Shown: positions 34,871 to 43,439 of the stretch, in pieces
Layout: every line of letters begins with the position of its first letter
Position numbering within the stretch: position 1 is the first letter of the stretch
From: Chitinophaga filiformis
Lineage (GTDB): Bacteria > Bacteroidota > Bacteroidia > Chitinophagales > Chitinophagaceae
Direction: 5' to 3'
NCBI RefSeq assembly: GCF_900102545.1
Contig: NZ_FNBN01000016.1
Coordinates: 30,857-94,856 of the forward strand
Length of the DNA: 64,000 nucleotides
Position numbers and translations under genes: made by a program
Notes under the pieces: generated by a model
The model's input: the letters and a program-made list of their open reading frames with translations, nothing else
Told to the model about the DNA's origin: nothing
The model's database searches: none

Positions 34871-35920
34871 TTATACAGTAACCTGCGCGATTGTTTCGAT
34901 CAATGTGTTATTCTCTTCCGGCGTGCCTACGGTAATACGTAAGCAACCATTACATAATTCTACTTTGGAACGATCACGCACAATGATGCCTCTTTCCACC
35001 AGGTAGTTGTAAATGCCTTTTGCATCCACTGTTTTAGCCAGCAGGAAGTTCGCATCACTTGGATACACTTCCAGTACCTGTGGCAGATTGATCAGGGAAG
35101 CAGCCAGCTTATCTCTTTCCACAACGGTATCCTTAATCCATTCATTCACCTGGATGATATTATCCAGCGCTTCCAGTACCAGGTCCTGCGCCGCCTGATT
35201 GATGTTGTAAGGAGGCTTTACTTTATTCAGCACGTTGATAATCTCTTCTCCGGCGAAAGCCATTCCCACACGCAATGCTGCCAGTCCCCATGCTTTGGAG
35301 AGAGTCTGCATGACAACGAGGTTAGGATATTCTGTCAGTTCGGGAATGAATGTTTTCTGACGGGCGAAGTTGATGTATGCTTCATCGATCACAACGATCC
35401 CGTCAAAATTATTCAGGATCATTTCTATGTCGGAACGGTTGATGGAATTGCCGGTGGGATTGTTGGGAGAGCAGATGAAGATCAGTTTTGTACGCTCATC
35501 CACTGCTTCCTGTAAGGCAGCCATATCAATCTGGTAGTCTGGTGTCAGCGACACTTTACGTACAATCACATCATTGATGTTGGCGCTTACTTCATACATA
35601 CCGTAGGTAGGCGGGAATAATACGACGTTGTCAACACCCGGGCGACAAAAAGAGCGGTACAAAACATCTATCACTTCATCACTACCATTGCCGAGGAAGA
35701 TATTCTGTGGCGGTACGCCTTTGATATCTGCCAGTTTATATTTCACTTTCCACTGCATAGGATCAGGGTAGCGGTTATAAGCCACTGGCAACGGAGAACC
35801 AAAACTGTTCTCATTGGCATCCAGGAAAATGGAAGCATCTCCTTTGAACTCGTCTCTGGCGGTGGAGTAAGGCACCAGGCGTTTTATATTATCGCGTAGT
35901 AAGCTATTAAGATCGAACAT
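34871..35920 (-). CDS. hisC: Histidinol-phosphate aminotransferase
   Basis: PLP aminotransferase, step 7 of histidine synthesis. Conserved motifs: FLDANENSFGSP, IFLGNGSDEVIDVLYR, ICSPNNPTGNS, VVIDEAYINF and the PLP lysine in MQTLSKAWGLAALRVG. 349 residues. It lies 12 bp after hisD. The encoded enzyme may also accept aromatic substrates, but the his context settles its main role. Confidence 0.96.
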   Translation of the reverse strand: MFDLNSLLRDNIKRLVPYSTARDEFKGDASIFLDANENSFGSPLPVAYNRYPDPMQWKVKYKLADIKGVPPQNIFLGNGSDEVIDVLYRSFCRPGVDNVVLFPPTYGMYEVSANINDVIVRKVSLTPDYQIDMAALQEAVDERTKLIFICSPNNPTGNSINRSDIEMILNNFDGIVVIDEAYINFARQKTFIPELTEYPNLVVMQTLSKAWGLAALRVGMAFAGEEIINVLNKVKPPYNINQAAQDLVLEALDNIIQVNEWIKDTVVERDKLAASLINLPQVLEVYPSDANFLLAKTVDAKGIYNYLVERGIIVRDRSKVELCNGCLRITVGTPEENNTLIETIAQVTV

Positions 35921-35932
35921 TGATAAAAGATT

Positions 35933-37222
35933 TTATAGTTGAGTCTTTTGTTTCAGGCGGACAGTCACTGCATTCTTATGCGCGTCCAGACCTTCTGCAG
36001 CAGCCATTGTTTCGATAGTAGCACCGATATTTTGCAGACCTTCCTGTGTAAGGCGCTGGAAGGTGATCTTCTTTACAAAGCTATCGAGTGACACCCCACT
36101 GTATGCAGTGGCATAACCATTTGTTGGCAAGGTGTGATTGGTACCCGAGGCGTAGTCGCCCGCACTTTCCGGAGAATAGTTCCCGAGGAATACAGAACCT
36201 GCGTTCACCACCGCATCAGCGATAGAGATATCATCTTTGCAGGCTACGATCAGGTGTTCCGGTGCATATGTATTCAACAGGTCCATCGCTTCAGGTGTAT
36301 CCTTCACAAGAATGATACGGCTGTTCTCCAACGCAAGTGCAGCAATATCTTTACGTGGCAATTGTGCCAGCTGATCAGCTACTTCCTGTTGTACTGCCTT
36401 GATGATCTCCGGCGCTGTCGTTACCAATAGTACCTGGCTATCCGGACCATGTTCGGCCTGTGAAAGAAGGTCTGCCGCTACGAAGGCAGGCACACAGGTT
36501 TCATCTGCCAGTACAGCTACTTCGGATGGACCAGCAGGCATGTCGATTGCTACACCGCTTTTATTGACGAGTTGTTTTGCACAGGTTACATACTGGTTAC
36601 CCGGACCAAAGATCTTATGCACACGTGGTACGCTTTCGGTACCATAGGCCATAGCACCGATTGCTTGTACACCACCTATTTTGAAAACACGCTCTACACC
36701 TACTTCCTGTGCAGCAAATAATACAGCAGGATGTACTGCACCCGCCGCATTGGATGGCGTACAAAGGATGATCTCCTTACAACCTGCGATCATTGCCGGT
36801 ATGCCCAGCATGAGAATAGTGGAGAATAGCGGGGCGGAACCTCCTGGAATGTACAGGCCTACTTTTTCAATAGCCACTGGCTTACGCCAGCATTGTACTC
36901 CCGGCATGGTTTCTATGATCCTGCTTTGTTCCTGCTGGGCTTTGTGAAAGACTTCTATATTATGTTTTGCCTGTAGGATCGCCTTTTTCAGATCTGCATC
37001 CAGTATATTGGTGGCATGTGCAAATTCTGCAGGAGTTACCTCCAGTGCATCTAACTGTACTTTATCAAACTGCCGCGCATATCTGCGCACAGCTGCATCT
37101 CCCTCCTGTTTTACAGCGGCGAGGATATTGCCTACGCTGGTTTCCAGCGCTGTCGTATCTAAAACCGGGCGTTGGAGTAATGCCGGCCATTGTGCACGTT
37201 CTGGATATTCGAATACAAGCAT
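35933..37222 (-). CDS. hisD: Histidinol dehydrogenase
   Basis: Zinc enzyme oxidising histidinol to histidine (last two steps). Motifs: GLYIPGGSAPLFSTILMLGIPA, GVQAIGAMAYGT, IFGPGNQYVTCAKQLV, MPAGPSEVAVLAD and the zinc/catalytic QAEHGPDSQ. C-terminal LGNYSPESAGDYASGTNHTLPT is also diagnostic. I start at ATG 37222 (MLVFEYPERAQW); 37234 would add MIIT. It is separated from hisG by ~145 bp that contain a copy of the hisG tail. Confidence 0.97.
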   Translation of the reverse strand: MLVFEYPERAQWPALLQRPVLDTTALETSVGNILAAVKQEGDAAVRRYARQFDKVQLDALEVTPAEFAHATNILDADLKKAILQAKHNIEVFHKAQQEQSRIIETMPGVQCWRKPVAIEKVGLYIPGGSAPLFSTILMLGIPAMIAGCKEIILCTPSNAAGAVHPAVLFAAQEVGVERVFKIGGVQAIGAMAYGTESVPRVHKIFGPGNQYVTCAKQLVNKSGVAIDMPAGPSEVAVLADETCVPAFVAADLLSQAEHGPDSQVLLVTTAPEIIKAVQQEVADQLAQLPRKDIAALALENSRIILVKDTPEAMDLLNTYAPEHLIVACKDDISIADAVVNAGSVFLGNYSPESAGDYASGTNHTLPTNGYATAYSGVSLDSFVKKITFQRLTQEGLQNIGATIETMAAAEGLDAHKNAVTVRLKQKTQL

Positions 37223-37291
37223 GGTTATAATCAATTACGGTTGAACTATTACGAATGACGAATGATCTTTGACGAATGCAATGATCCCCGG

Positions 37292-37357
37292 TTATGATCA
37301 TCTTTTCAATTGGTACTACCAGAATACTTCGTGTACCAGCTACCTTCAGGCTTTCAA
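37292..37357 (-). pseudogene. Duplicated 3' tail of hisG
   Basis: This stretch repeats, 77 bp away and with scattered substitutions, the last ~20 codons of hisG (37369-37434). Translated, the copy reads ESLKVAGTRSILVVPIEKMII against ESLKAAGAQGILVVPIEKMII in hisG, but it continues past the position of the hisG stop without one. It has no start and is not a gene. It looks like the scar of a tandem duplication or of an earlier hisG end. Short ACGAATG repeats lie beside it at 37250-37285. Confidence 0.85.
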
Positions 37358-37366
37358 TGCCCACGA

Positions 37367-38221
37367 TTATATGATCATCTTTTCAATTGGCACTACCAGT
37401 ATACCCTGTGCGCCGGCTGCTTTCAGGCTTTCAATAATATCCCAGAAAGCATTTTCATTCAGCACGGAATGTACAGAGCTCCAGCCCTCTTCTGCCAGTG
37501 GCAGTACTGTAGGGCTTTTCATACCCGGCAGGAGAGCGATGATCTCCTTCAGTTTATCATTCGGTGCGTTCAACAGCACATATTTATTATTCTTTGCCTT
37601 CTTTACTGCCTGGATGCGGAACAACAGTTTCTGCAACAGTGCTTCCTGCTCTGGCGTCAGGTTGCTGTTGCTAATCAGTGCCGCTTCAGATTTCAGGATC
37701 ACTTCCACTTCCTTCAGACCGTTCATGAACAGTGTTGAACCACTGCTTACCAGGTCGCAGATAGCGTCTGCCAGCCCGATACCAGGAGCGATCTCCACAG
37801 AACCACTGATCTCATGGATTTCAGCAGTAATGTTGTGTTCATTCAGGAAGTTCTGCAATATCACCGGGTAGCTGGTGGCGATACGCAGTTTGTCCATATC
37901 CTTCACACTGTTATATTCAACGGATTTAGGCACTGCCAGTGAGAGGCGGCACTTACCAAATCCCAGTTTCTCCGCCACCTTCACAGGACGGTTCTTTTCC
38001 AGGATCACATTTTCACCTACTATACCGATATCTGCCACGCCGTCTTCCACGTATTGCGGGATATCGTCATCACGCAGGAAGAAGACTTCCAGCGGGAAGT
38101 TGCTGGCTTCCGTTTTCAGCTTGTTAACACCGTTGTTGATGTCGATACCACATTCTTTCAACAGTTTGATTGAGTCGTCGTGTAAGCGACCGGATTTCTG
38201 AATGGCAATTCTCAGTTTCAT
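37367..38221 (-). CDS. hisG: ATP phosphoribosyltransferase (long form)
   Basis: First and committed step of histidine synthesis, joining PRPP and ATP. 284 residues: catalytic domain starting KLRIAIQKSGRLHDDSI with ISGSVEIAPGIGLADAICDLVSSG as PRPP loop (given here as EIAPGIGLADAI), then the C-terminal HisG_C ACT-like domain (about 210-284; LLNAPNDKLKEIIALLPG) that binds histidine for feedback. This long form does not need HisZ. ATG at 38221 preferred; 38233 would add MLKN. The his attenuator lies directly upstream. Confidence 0.96.
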   Translation of the reverse strand: MKLRIAIQKSGRLHDDSIKLLKECGIDINNGVNKLKTEASNFPLEVFFLRDDDIPQYVEDGVADIGIVGENVILEKNRPVKVAEKLGFGKCRLSLAVPKSVEYNSVKDMDKLRIATSYPVILQNFLNEHNITAEIHEISGSVEIAPGIGLADAICDLVSSGSTLFMNGLKEVEVILKSEAALISNSNLTPEQEALLQKLLFRIQAVKKAKNNKYVLLNAPNDKLKEIIALLPGMKSPTVLPLAEEGWSSVHSVLNENAFWDIIESLKAAGAQGILVVPIEKMII

Positions 38222-38241
38222 GTTTTTTAACAATGTTCGGT

Positions 38242-38277
38242 GAAAACAAAAAGGGGCTTACCGTTTGGTAAGCCCCT
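38242..38277 (-). terminator. his operon attenuator (terminator hairpin)
   Basis: Minus strand perfect 11-bp stem AGGGGCTTACC/GGTAAGCCCCT (38267-38277 and 38252-38262) with a 4-nt loop and TTTTTGTTTT, 20 nt before the hisG ATG. An antiterminator is available: GGTAGGCT (38322-38329, at the leader stop codon) pairs with GGCTTACC (38267-38274, two G-U), and is extended by GATGAT (38314-38319) with ATCATC (38278-38283). Forming it destroys the terminator stem. Confidence 0.9.
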
Positions 38278-38324
38278 GATGATGTTTTAATATCTTATTA
38301 TGTAATACATAAAATCATCCCAGC

Positions 38325-38378
38325 CTACCTGCGTGGTAAGAAATGATGGTGATGATGTGTATGTACGTTAATGCTCAT
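38325..38378 (-). CDS. hisL: his operon leader peptide
   Basis: A 17-codon ORF reading MSINVHTHHHHHFLPRR, then TAG. It has six histidine codons in a seven-codon window (H-T-H-H-H-H-H). The stop codon lies inside the antiterminator segment, so a ribosome that finishes the peptide masks it and lets the terminator form. A ribosome stalled on the His codons leaves it free. This is the logic of enterobacterial hisL, but the peptide differs. No confident promoter was found; TTAGTTTG on the minus strand around 38420-38430 is a weak -7 candidate. Confidence 0.9.
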   Translation of the reverse strand: MSINVHTHHHHHFLPRR

Positions 38379-38447
38379 AATTTGAAATAACGATGCGAAG
38401 GTAATAACAATTTTGAATAATCAAACTAATTTTTGCCTTATCCGCCA

Positions 38448-40700
38448 TTATTTTAATGTGAACCCTGCCGACTGCGTATCCCTGCTATTAGTACCCACAA
38501 ATACGGTAAAATCGCCTGGTTCCGCCTTCCAGCGCATGTCTTTATCGTAGAACTTCAGGTCTTCCACAGAAATATCAAAGGTCACTGTCTTAGTCTCTCC
38601 CTTAGCCAGGGCGATCTTTTTATACGCTTTCAACTCCTTTACAGGACGGGTCACTGATCCTACCAGGTCCCTGATATAGAGCTGTACCACTTCTTCCCCG
38701 TCATAGTTACCGCTGTTAGTCACCGGAATGCTCACCTGCAGCTTGTCTGCCGCCGTTATCTGCTGTTTGCTCAGTTTTAATTCGCCATAGGTAAACTTTG
38801 TATAGCTCAATCCATAACCGAAGGGATATAGCGGCTCATTGTCTGTATCCAGGTACTTGGTGGAGTATTTATTATCAGGGTTCAGCGGACGGCCGGTGTT
38901 CTTATGATTGTAATAGATCGGTATCTGGCCTACATTCCGGGGGAAACTCATTGTCAGCTTACCTGCGGGGTTATAGTCGCCAAACAGTACGGCGCTAATG
39001 GCGTTACCTGCCCTCGTACCCAGGAACCAGGTTTCCAGAATGGCCGGGATATGTGCGTCTTCCCATTCCAGTGTCATCGGACGGCCGTTCATCAGCACCA
39101 GCACTACGGGTTTACCGGTGGCATATACAGCCTTCAGCAACTGTTGCTGGTTCTCCGGAATGCTGATATTGGATCTGCTGGCTGCCTCTCCCGTCATTCC
39201 CTGCGACTCTCCAAGGGCCATCACAACAATGTCGGACTGTTTGGCCAGCGCCACAGCTTCAGCCAGCATTTGCTGGCTATTGGCGGTATCGGCCGCCTCC
39301 AGTCTATATTTCTGGGTAGCTCTTTTCAATAAAGTGGTATCCGCAGTATAGTAGGCTCCCGGCACATAAGTTACATTGGCTGAACGCTGTTTCAACGCTT
39401 CCAGTAAGGTCACCGCCTTGCTATAGTCCCCCGCAGCCGACCAGTTACCGATCATATCCCGCTGGCTATTGGCCAGTGGACCGATCAATGCGATCTTCGC
39501 ATCCTTTTTCAGGGGCAGCAACTGGTTTTCATTCTTCAATAATACAATAGAACGTTCCGCTATTTTCTGGGCAGCGGCCAGGTTCTCTGCAGACATGATC
39601 TCCTTTGCCCTGGTGGTATCGCAGTACTTAAATGGGTCCTGGAACAGGCCCAGGTCATATTTTGCCGCCAGGATGCGGTATACTGCACTGTCAATTTCTT
39701 TCTGGGTCACTTTTCCATCTTTCAGCAGCTTTTTTAGCTGACCAGCGAAAATACCTCCCTGCATATCCATATCCACACCGGCATTCAGCGCAGCTGCACC
39801 AGCCTCATATTCGTCCTTTACATTGCCATGGGAGATCATTTCATTGATGGCGGTATAGTCTGTTACCACGAAGCCTTTAAATCCCCAGTCCTTCCGCAGC
39901 AGATCCGTCAGCAGCCATTTATTAGCAGTGGCAGGTGTACCGTCTATTTCGTTAAAGGAGGTCATAACAGTAGCTACACCTGCATCAATAGCAGCCTTAT
40001 AAGGCGGCAGATAAAACTGGTACATCTGCCGGCGACTCATGTCAACAGTATTATAGTCACGGCCGGCTTCAATAGCGCCATATAAAGCAAAGTGTTTCAC
40101 ACAGGCCAGAACAGTATTGTTGGCAGACAGGTCAGATCCCTGGTAGCCTTTTACCTTGGCCTTTGCCACCTGGGTGCCATACCAGGTATCCTCTCCCACA
40201 CCTTCTGCTACACGGCCCCAGCGGGGATCGCGGGCAATGTCTACCATTGGGGAATAGGTCCAGTGCAGCCCGTCGGCACTCGCTTCCTGAGCAGCGATCC
40301 TGGCACTTTGTTCCAGCAGGGCCATATCCCAGGTACAGGCTTCTCCCAACGGAATTGGGAAAATCGTCTTATGTCCGTGAATGACGTCATACCCAAATAA
40401 CAGCGGTATTTTCAGCCTGGTCTTCATGGCCATCTCCTGCAGCTGGCGGGTATACTGGGCCGTATATGCGTTGAAGATCGAGCCGCATAAGCCGGCTTCA
40501 ATGTCCTTTTTATATCCCGGTTTCATAAAGGGCCCTGTTACGTCCATATCACTTGTGAGCAGATTCAGCTGCCCTATCTTCTCTTCCAGGGTCATGCGTT
40601 TGATCAGATTGCTGACGAAGGTTTGCTTCGTATTTTGTGCCTTCACGCTGAGGGCAGCCAGCAGCAAAGATGCTACCAGCAAGCGCTTCGGGTTCTTCAT
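38448..40700 (-). CDS. bglX: GH3 family beta-glucosidase (BglX-like)
   Basis: Secreted or periplasmic glycoside hydrolase family 3 enzyme, 750 residues. Signal peptide MKNPKRLLVASLLLAALSVKAQ; N-terminal TIM-barrel domain with PLLFGYDVIHGHKTIFPIPL and the nucleophile aspartate region KGFVVTDYTAINEM; an alpha/beta sandwich (VVLVLMNGRPMTLEW, ETWFLGTRAGNAISAVLFGDYNPAGKL); and a C-terminal fibronectin-III-like domain (GEEVVQLYIRD). This is the BglX architecture; gluco- versus xylo-oligosaccharide preference cannot be read. It is monocistronic, with its stop about 70 bp before the his leader. Confidence 0.92.
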   Translation of the reverse strand: MKNPKRLLVASLLLAALSVKAQNTKQTFVSNLIKRMTLEEKIGQLNLLTSDMDVTGPFMKPGYKKDIEAGLCGSIFNAYTAQYTRQLQEMAMKTRLKIPLLFGYDVIHGHKTIFPIPLGEACTWDMALLEQSARIAAQEASADGLHWTYSPMVDIARDPRWGRVAEGVGEDTWYGTQVAKAKVKGYQGSDLSANNTVLACVKHFALYGAIEAGRDYNTVDMSRRQMYQFYLPPYKAAIDAGVATVMTSFNEIDGTPATANKWLLTDLLRKDWGFKGFVVTDYTAINEMISHGNVKDEYEAGAAALNAGVDMDMQGGIFAGQLKKLLKDGKVTQKEIDSAVYRILAAKYDLGLFQDPFKYCDTTRAKEIMSAENLAAAQKIAERSIVLLKNENQLLPLKKDAKIALIGPLANSQRDMIGNWSAAGDYSKAVTLLEALKQRSANVTYVPGAYYTADTTLLKRATQKYRLEAADTANSQQMLAEAVALAKQSDIVVMALGESQGMTGEAASRSNISIPENQQQLLKAVYATGKPVVLVLMNGRPMTLEWEDAHIPAILETWFLGTRAGNAISAVLFGDYNPAGKLTMSFPRNVGQIPIYYNHKNTGRPLNPDNKYSTKYLDTDNEPLYPFGYGLSYTKFTYGELKLSKQQITAADKLQVSIPVTNSGNYDGEEVVQLYIRDLVGSVTRPVKELKAYKKIALAKGETKTVTFDISVEDLKFYDKDMRWKAEPGDFTVFVGTNSRDTQSAGFTLK

Positions 40701-40960
40701 AACTGTGTTTTTAAGGTTTACAAGAGGGGACTAAGGTAGGGAAAGTTTACTTTTTTAATTCATAAAAGCGAAAGAGTACTTTTTCATAAATGAAACGTCT
40801 TTTGAATAGCAAAGTCGACTATACCATAAAAGATAACCATTGACAATACAATTAATAATAAAAATTTAATTATCAAATCATTATGATGAAATCTTGTTAA
40901 CTACTTAAAATACCATAGAGTCATTATTGCCATATTTTTTAACATTAATTCTAATTAATT

Positions 40961-41975
40961 ATGTCCAAGAAGTATTTTCCAATCTTAAAAGCAAAAGCAG
41001 GAGAACTTAAAGCCATTGAGACACTTAAATCAGATGAAAAAAAATTCTCTATCACCTGTAATTGAATTATTACCTGACAGTTATGATTCCGTATTGACCC
41101 GGCTAACTGCCAGCTGGACTTTCTGCAACAATCAGATTCTGATTGATCCTTCATTAGTCTTAGAGACAGATTCTGATGCAACAGAATTAGAAGAACTTTA
41201 TGCTAAGCTTCGAGAGCAGGATATAAATGTAGTCCCTGTATTAAGATTGGATAGTAGTGAAGATTATATTTTACTAGTTAAAGATTATCTTGGCGAGTAT
41301 CAAAGTTTATTCTGCATCCGGGTTACCAACGAATTTGCAAAGCCAAGAACTTTCAATGCATTAATAGCATCCATGATGGAAGATCTTGAGGCACCATATG
41401 ATAGATGTATCATATTATTTGATTTAGCGCATTCAAATGACGACAACTATCAACATTTATCGAATTCCGCCATCGCTAATATCAAAGCCTTAAAGTCAGT
41501 TGAAAGGTTTTATCAGATTGTTGTAGCTTCAGGTTCTTTTCCAAAAGATTTAAGCCGGATTCCAGCAAGGAGTGAAACCAAATTAGATCGCATTGAGGCA
41601 ATCATATGGAATCAAATCAAAAAGGAAATCGATCACCCGGTCACTTACGGAGATTATGGGATTAAGCATCCAATTTATGATCCCACAGTTATGCAATTTC
41701 AATCAACAGCAAGTATTAAATATACCACTGAAGATACCTACTATATTTTTAGGGGAATATTACCAAGTGATCATCGCGATGGAAACGGACAATACATTTT
41801 ACACTGTAAAAGCCTTATAACGAAGCCAGAATACGATTCACCTACATTCTCCTGGGCAGATAACGAGATAAACAATTACGCTCTCAAAGCAGTTACAGAC
41901 AAACCTGGTAATGCAGAAACGTGGGTTAGAATTGGACACAGCAGACATATATCTAAGCTACTAACGCTTCTTTGA
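40961..41975 (+). pseudogene. Beta-family protein (PF14350-like), frameshifted at an A8 tract
   Basis: The natural start is ATG 40961 (MSKKYFPILKAKAGELKAIE), but this frame ends at a TGA 35 codons on. The rest, from SLSPVIELLPDS to the stop at 41975, is in the next frame. The switch falls at A8 (41037-41044): with A7 the protein would be a continuous 337 residues. The xYFPILKAKAGELKAIE N-terminus and PVIEL strand fit the phage-T4 'beta protein' family, found across bacteria with unknown function and often near sce7726-family genes. It could be a dead gene, a phase-variable gene or an assembly error. It overlaps the convergent sce7726 gene by 23 bp. Confidence 0.75.
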
Positions 41976-42537
41976 TATTCTTCCAATTGGACCTTCTTTT
42001 AATTATATTTCTAACAAGAAATGATAATTTTTCTACTTCAATGGACTTGGCTATTAATTCACACAATAGCCAGGTCCTTGAGCTTTTTTTATGTGGTATA
42101 TTTAAGTCTTTAAGTAGTGAAAGTAATTCTTCTTTCCATAAAAGTTTTGCCAAAAAGAAAGCATCCTTTTGAGAATTAAATTGAGCTTCTTTTTTTTGCT
42201 TTATTGTTATCTCTCCGCTTTCTTCTTCATCAAGTAGCATTACTCCGACCCAATCTGGTATTATTTCCGACACCTTTCCATAATGCTTTTTTTCTGTCAC
42301 AATGGTTAAATAATCAAATATTTTCCTATACGCTTCTATTTGATACGGCAAACGGTTCAGTGTATCGCTGGCACCTTTAATTTCAAACCCGTGTAACTGA
42401 CCATTAACTACTGCAATATCGATCCTTGCTCCAGCGCTTGTAATATCCAATTCATCTACTACCAGGGACTTTTCGTCATGGTAATATTTGAACAAATGTG
42501 TCTGTTTCAGCACTTCCCTGATTTCGTAATCTCTCAT
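41953..42537 (-). CDS. sce7726 family protein (putative PD-(D/E)XK nuclease fold)
   Basis: 194-residue cytoplasmic protein of the uncharacterised sce7726 family. N-terminal MRDYEIREVLKQTH, then VDELDITSAGARIDIAVVNG and GFEIKGASDTLNRLPYQIEAY. The spaced Asp (RIDIAVV) and E-x-K (FEIKG) resemble the catalytic core of PD-(D/E)XK nucleases, so a DNA-cleaving role is possible but unproven. The C-terminal half is charged and helical. It is convergent with, and overlaps by 23 bp, the beta-family gene. Both are much richer in A+T than the flanking metabolic genes, suggesting horizontal acquisition. Confidence 0.75.
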   Translation of the reverse strand: MRDYEIREVLKQTHLFKYYHDEKSLVVDELDITSAGARIDIAVVNGQLHGFEIKGASDTLNRLPYQIEAYRKIFDYLTIVTEKKHYGKVSEIIPDWVGVMLLDEEESGEITIKQKKEAQFNSQKDAFFLAKLLWKEELLSLLKDLNIPHKKSSRTWLLCELIAKSIEVEKLSFLVRNIIKRRSNWKNIKEALVA

Positions 42538-42765
42538 ACAATAAAAGCCGTTTATTAATAAGTCGAAAGCGTATCTACAAAGTAAGTTTAATCTGTGAAA
42601 TTATAAATTATCTACTCAAAAATAAAAAGAGTTCATTTGTTAAATAACAAACCTAAGTCAGGAAATTCCATTTATACCGCGCTGCCACCCTCTTTAAGAA
42701 TATTATTAGGCTCTGCCAGATTTCCAACTGCACTTCAAAAAAAACAGATCACGTTGAGATAAAGA

Positions 42766-42897
42766 TTACATTATCCTTTCCGTTTCCAACGTTCTATCTA
42801 TCACTTTTATCAACTTTGGAGTGATATATTTAAATTTTTGTTTGAGTTCAACAGTAGATTGGGAATTTACCCCTTGTTGTTTAGTCTTGTTTTTCAT
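42766..42897 (-). CDS. Small 43-residue ORF overlapping the Panacea gene
   Basis: ATG 42897 to TAA 42766. The product is mostly charged and helical (ELKQKFKYITPKLIKVIDRTLETERIM at its C-terminal end, quoted in part: ELKQKFKYITPKLIKV). It overlaps the 3' end of the DUF4065 gene by 17 bp on the same strand, the usual place for the toxin partner of such antitoxins. It is shorter than most toxins and matches no family I know; it may be a truncated partner or a chance frame. Confidence 0.35.
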   Translation of the reverse strand: MKNKTKQQGVNSQSTVELKQKFKYITPKLIKVIDRTLETERIM

Positions 42898-43352
42898 CGT
42901 TCAGACTACTATAATATTTTCTCATGGATGCATGTGTAATTATTGCCTCAGAACGTTGATATAGAGGCGCCCCATTTCTAGCCTCTATCCAGGGTGATTC
43001 ACTATGTGTAAGCTTTTCCAAATAAGCAGCGGAATGTTCTCCATAAAGGGAATAAACTTCCTTTAATATTGTTCGGTTTCCGGAGAAAATGTTACTTCTT
43101 CCCAATCTATCGCATCAATTTTAATAGAATCCCGTAAGCCATCTTTAAAGCGGCGATAAAGGCTACGAATAACCGGTCCATGCGTCCATGCTTCTATGTC
43201 CTCTTCAAAAAGAGGCGTTAAAAAAGCAACCAGATGCCATGCCTGTGCATAATAAACTAACTTCTGCAACTTTAATGGCGAAATGGTATCCCCTGCGTTA
43301 GTATTGAGTTTAGATAAAAAAAATCTGCGATTTGGTTAACAGTATAGGCCAT
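42881..43352 (-). pseudogene. Panacea/SocA-like (DUF4065) antitoxin, two frameshifts
   Basis: Reading from ATG 43352 (MAYTVNQIADFF), the frame breaks at a T8 run (minus strand). It resumes one base off as SKLNTNAGDTISPLKLQKLVYYAQAWHL...EAWTHGPVIRSLYRRFKDG, and breaks again near 43066 (EEVTFSPETEQ-Y stop). The C-terminal part, ILKEVYSLYGEHSAAYLEKLTH...PWIEARNG, is in a third frame. One inserted base at each site restores a single ~156-residue DUF4065 protein. In that family KLQKLxYYAQ and EAWxHGPV are signature blocks. Known members neutralise varied toxins. As read, the gene is inactive. Confidence 0.8.
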
Positions 43353-43439
43353 GTGGACGAATGCTTTCTGCAAAGGTAAAACCTCCGTCCAAAAATATCA
43401 ACAAATTGATTATTAAAAACTTATTTAGATCGCAGTCAT

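Noticed and set aside
40951..41181. Minus-strand 76-codon frame across the start of the beta-family gene
   Set aside because: It is antisense to the conserved N-terminus of the beta-family protein and has no family features.
41016..41975. Independent 319-residue gene starting at TTG 41016
   Set aside because: The conserved N-terminus lies in another frame from ATG 40961 and the junction is an A8 run, so a frameshifted longer gene explains the data better. Programmed frameshifting was considered, but no stimulatory element was evident.
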